Below, in pieces: positions 13,661 to 15,514 of a DNA stretch of 15,514 nt. The stretch spans positions 1 to 15,514 of the forward strand of contig JAJZBP010000019.1 in assembly GCA_021798855.1 (NCBI GenBank), in the 5' to 3' direction. The position numbers and the translations under genes are program-made. Source of the stretch: Bacillota bacterium (GTDB lineage Bacteria; Bacillota; Sulfobacillia; JAJZIM01; JAJZBP01). The notes beneath the pieces were generated by a model. It was not told the origin of the DNA and made no database searches. It worked only from the letters and a program-made list of their open reading frames with translations. Position 1 is the stretch's first letter. Each line of letters begins with the position of its first letter.

Positions 13661-14641
13661 GTGGCAAGTGTATACGTCAAAAACAGGAGGAAAATCTGGG
13701 GGTTGGTTGTGTCGGTTCTATTGACCGTTACAACCGGCTATTTTTTGTTGCGTCAACTGCCGCCCGGGGAGATCCTGCGCGAATGGGTCGGCTTTCCCTT
13801 TTATGCTTATGCCCTCGGCCTGGCCCTGACGGCTGCCTTCATCGGGTTGAGGGCGATGCGATTTAAGGCTATCGCCGCGGCATCCCTGCCTGCGTGGAGA
13901 TTGTTCCCTCCGGCGGCGTCCTATTCCCTGACCTCCAGGATCTTCCCCGGGGGCGCAGCCGACATCTTGCTTCCGGTTTATCTCCGTCCTTACGGTATAG
14001 GCACCGGCGAGAGCTTGGTGGTGGCTTTCGCCAGTCGTTGGTTTGATCTGGCCGGCGCCATTCTCCTGGGGTTATTGCTGGGAGGATGGCTTTTTGGCGG
14101 AACTTTGGCCATCCCACCTCTGGCAGTGGCGGTTGGGCTTGCGGGAATGATTCCGGTGGGCGTTTTGGCCTTCCCCGGACTGCGGCAGAGAGGTCTGGAC
14201 GCTCTTGGGCGAACCAAGCTACCCCGGTTGCAGCTGCTGGCCGGGGAGATCATTCGCTCTTTGCAGTTGTTGCGAAAGCTGTCCCCCGCCAAGTTGGCCG
14301 GTTTGGCGATGGTCACCATTGGGATGAAACTGCTCACTTCCGGTATTTATTTCATCTTGGCCACCGGTCTTGCCGTCGAGATTAGCTTCCCCAAGCTTTT
14401 CTTTGCCTCGGTGCTGACTTCCCTCTTTCTGGCCTTTCCCTTGCAGGGCGTGGGGGGGCTGGGGACCGAGGAGGCTTGGTGGACCGCTTCCCTGCGGATG
14501 GTTGGCCTGCATATGCCCCAGGCAATTCTATTGGGACTTACCTTCCATTTATTGAATATCCTGTTTGTAGCGATTTTGGGTGGAGTGCCTCTGTTCGGGC
14601 GAATTTTCTCCGCAAGTCTATCTTTGAAAGGAGAATCTTGA
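13661..14641 (+). CDS. UPF0104/LPG-synthase-TM family membrane protein
   Basis: This multi-pass membrane protein of about 326 residues belongs by pattern to PF03706, the transmembrane domain shared by MprF and archaeal AglD. Visible features are an N-terminal helix after KNRRKIW, the RAMRFKAI loop, SRIFPGGAADILLPVYLR, ASRWFDLAGAILLGLLLGGW, and near the end AFPLQGVGGLGTEEAWW. The start is uncertain: GTG 13649, TTG 13658 and GTG 13661 are close together, and GAAAGGTG (13644-13651) suits the last two. A longer frame back to 13520 overlaps the SQD1-type gene and is rejected. There is no MprF catalytic domain, so lysyl-PG synthesis is unlikely. Its stop overlaps the next ATG (TGATG). A role in moving or anchoring a lipid-linked sugar is inferred. 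Confidence 0.8.
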   Translation: MASVYVKNRRKIWGLVVSVLLTVTTGYFLLRQLPPGEILREWVGFPFYAYALGLALTAAFIGLRAMRFKAIAAASLPAWRLFPPAASYSLTSRIFPGGAADILLPVYLRPYGIGTGESLVVAFASRWFDLAGAILLGLLLGGWLFGGTLAIPPLAVAVGLAGMIPVGVLAFPGLRQRGLDALGRTKLPRLQLLAGEIIRSLQLLRKLSPAKLAGLAMVTIGMKLLTSGIYFILATGLAVEISFPKLFFASVLTSLFLAFPLQGVGGLGTEEAWWTASLRMVGLHMPQAILLGLTFHLLNILFVAILGGVPLFGRIFSASLSLKGES

Positions 14642-15486
14642 TGATTTTAGACCTTGAGTTGTTCCTGTTGGTGTTGGTTGTCGGTTACGGTTTCTTGCAG
14701 CAGTCGGCTCGAACAGCTTGGTTGTCGTCCCGGCTGAACCGCTTTGCTGAGAACCAGGCCAGGGCGGAATTCGCTGAGCGTTATGGCCAGGTTGCCTTGG
14801 AGCCGGTGGTTGCCGTCATTCCGGCCTACAACGAGGCCGGAAACATAGGCAAGGTTCTCTCGGCCATCCCGGGTGAATTGGATGGCCGAAAAGTGTCGGC
14901 GTTGGTTGTGGTGGATGGTGGCGACGACGGGACGGAGCAGGTGGTGGCCAGACACGGAGGGCGGTATCTTCAGGTGCGCCTCAACCAGGGTGGCGGTCGG
15001 GCGATTCGTTTGGGAGCCCAGGTGGCGGCGGAATTCGGCGCGGAGTATGTGGTAACCCTGGATGCCGACGGGCAGCACATTCCCACCGAAATGTCCGTTC
15101 TGCTGGCCCCCCTCTTCAACGGAGAAGCCGATTTGGTCCAAGGATCACGACGGTTGGGAGTCTACGAAAAAGACAGTCCCCTGCGCCTGGGAGGGGTATA
15201 CCTTTTTGGCTGGCTGATCAGCCTGCTCACCAAGCAGCGAATCACCGATTCCTCCAACGGTTTTCGGGCGTTGAGGGCGGATCTTTTGCTCCGCCTCAAT
15301 CTGCAAGAGGACCAGTATTATTCGCCGGAACTCCTACTGAAAGCCAGCAAAAAGGGCTACAAAGTGTTGGAGCGCCCGGTGACCATCATGCGTCGCAATT
15401 CGGGGCAGAGCAAGAAGGGGAAGAATTTAGCCTATGGCTATCATTACATGAAAGCGATTCTGAAAGCGTGGCTCGGCGAAGCCTAG
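14641..15486 (+). CDS. GT2 glycosyltransferase, polyprenyl/dolichyl-phosphate sugar synthase-like
   Basis: The start ATG 14641 has AAAGGAG (14627-14633) seven bases upstream, giving 281 residues. One N-terminal membrane helix (LELFLLVLVVGYGFL) precedes a GT-A fold. The fold shows VVAVIPAYNEAGNIG (nucleotide binding, about 56-70), VVVDGGDDGT and LDADGQHIP, with DxD residues D141 and D143 for metal and UDP-sugar. SSNGFRAL and the late RRNSGQSKKGK segment resemble dolichyl-phosphate glucose/mannose synthases. No C-terminal membrane helices follow; the preceding UPF0104 gene may supply that part. The family normally moves a sugar from a nucleotide donor to a lipid phosphate on the cytoplasmic face. 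UDP-sulfoquinovose as donor is inferred from the neighbour only. Confidence 0.88.
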   Translation: MILDLELFLLVLVVGYGFLQQSARTAWLSSRLNRFAENQARAEFAERYGQVALEPVVAVIPAYNEAGNIGKVLSAIPGELDGRKVSALVVVDGGDDGTEQVVARHGGRYLQVRLNQGGGRAIRLGAQVAAEFGAEYVVTLDADGQHIPTEMSVLLAPLFNGEADLVQGSRRLGVYEKDSPLRLGGVYLFGWLISLLTKQRITDSSNGFRALRADLLLRLNLQEDQYYSPELLLKASKKGYKVLERPVTIMRRNSGQSKKGKNLAYGYHYMKAILKAWLGEA

Positions 15487-15514
15487 GGATCTGGTGAAAA
15501 ACTCTTGTAAACCG

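Noticed and set aside
15494..15514. Start of a further gene at GTG 15494 (VKNSCKP...)
   Set aside because: Only seven codons are visible before the window ends, and no ribosome site supports it.

Overview
The window looks like a chromosomal segment of a moderately high-GC member of the Bacillota (Firmicutes). This is an inference. It rests on purine-rich Shine-Dalgarno sites, frequent TTG/GTG starts, a CsoR-family regulator, a UgtP-type diacylglycerol glucosyltransferase and a deacetylase followed by a YkoP-like domain. No transposase, phage gene, rRNA or CRISPR array was seen.

Layout. (1) Positions 1-830: the tail of an unidentified gene, then a CsoR/RcnR-family regulator with an unusual ligand pattern and a clear terminator. 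A gene-poor stretch follows, with one possible 40-residue membrane miniprotein and a strong hairpin. (2) 828-8126: a divergent sugar-use locus. A large (alpha/alpha)6-type glycosidase reads left. A clan GH-A (GH5-like) glycosidase, a ROK sugar kinase, a PfkB sugar kinase and a zinc polyol-type dehydrogenase read right as a tight operon, with two ATGA overlaps. The promoters overlap around a TTGCGCAA palindrome. Neither glycosidase has a signal peptide, so an imported oligosaccharide or glycosyl-polyol is probably split in the cytoplasm and its parts phosphorylated or oxidised. (3) 8221-11325: a leftward operon of PHP phosphoesterase, UgtP/MGDG-synthase-like GT28, NodB polysaccharide deacetylase and a YkoP-like protein, pointing to envelope and lipid work. 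(4) 11743-11817: tRNA-Arg(CCG) reading left, with CCA encoded and its own promoter. It lies among about 1 kb of non-coding DNA, part of it rich in hairpins. (5) 12418-15486: a rightward operon of a full-length UDP-sulfoquinovose synthase (SQD1/SqdB), a multi-pass UPF0104 (LPG-synthase TM) protein and a GT2 glycosyltransferase.

The most interesting part is region 5. The SQD1 homologue keeps all three catalytic residues. The usual sulfolipid synthase SqdX is absent from the window. Instead the partners are the two domains that archaeal AglD carries as one fused protein. This suggests a sulfoquinovose-containing surface glycan or glycolipid built on a lipid carrier, possibly alongside the UgtP-type glycolipid enzyme nearby. 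That pathway is a hypothesis; the identity of the SQD1 protein itself is well supported.
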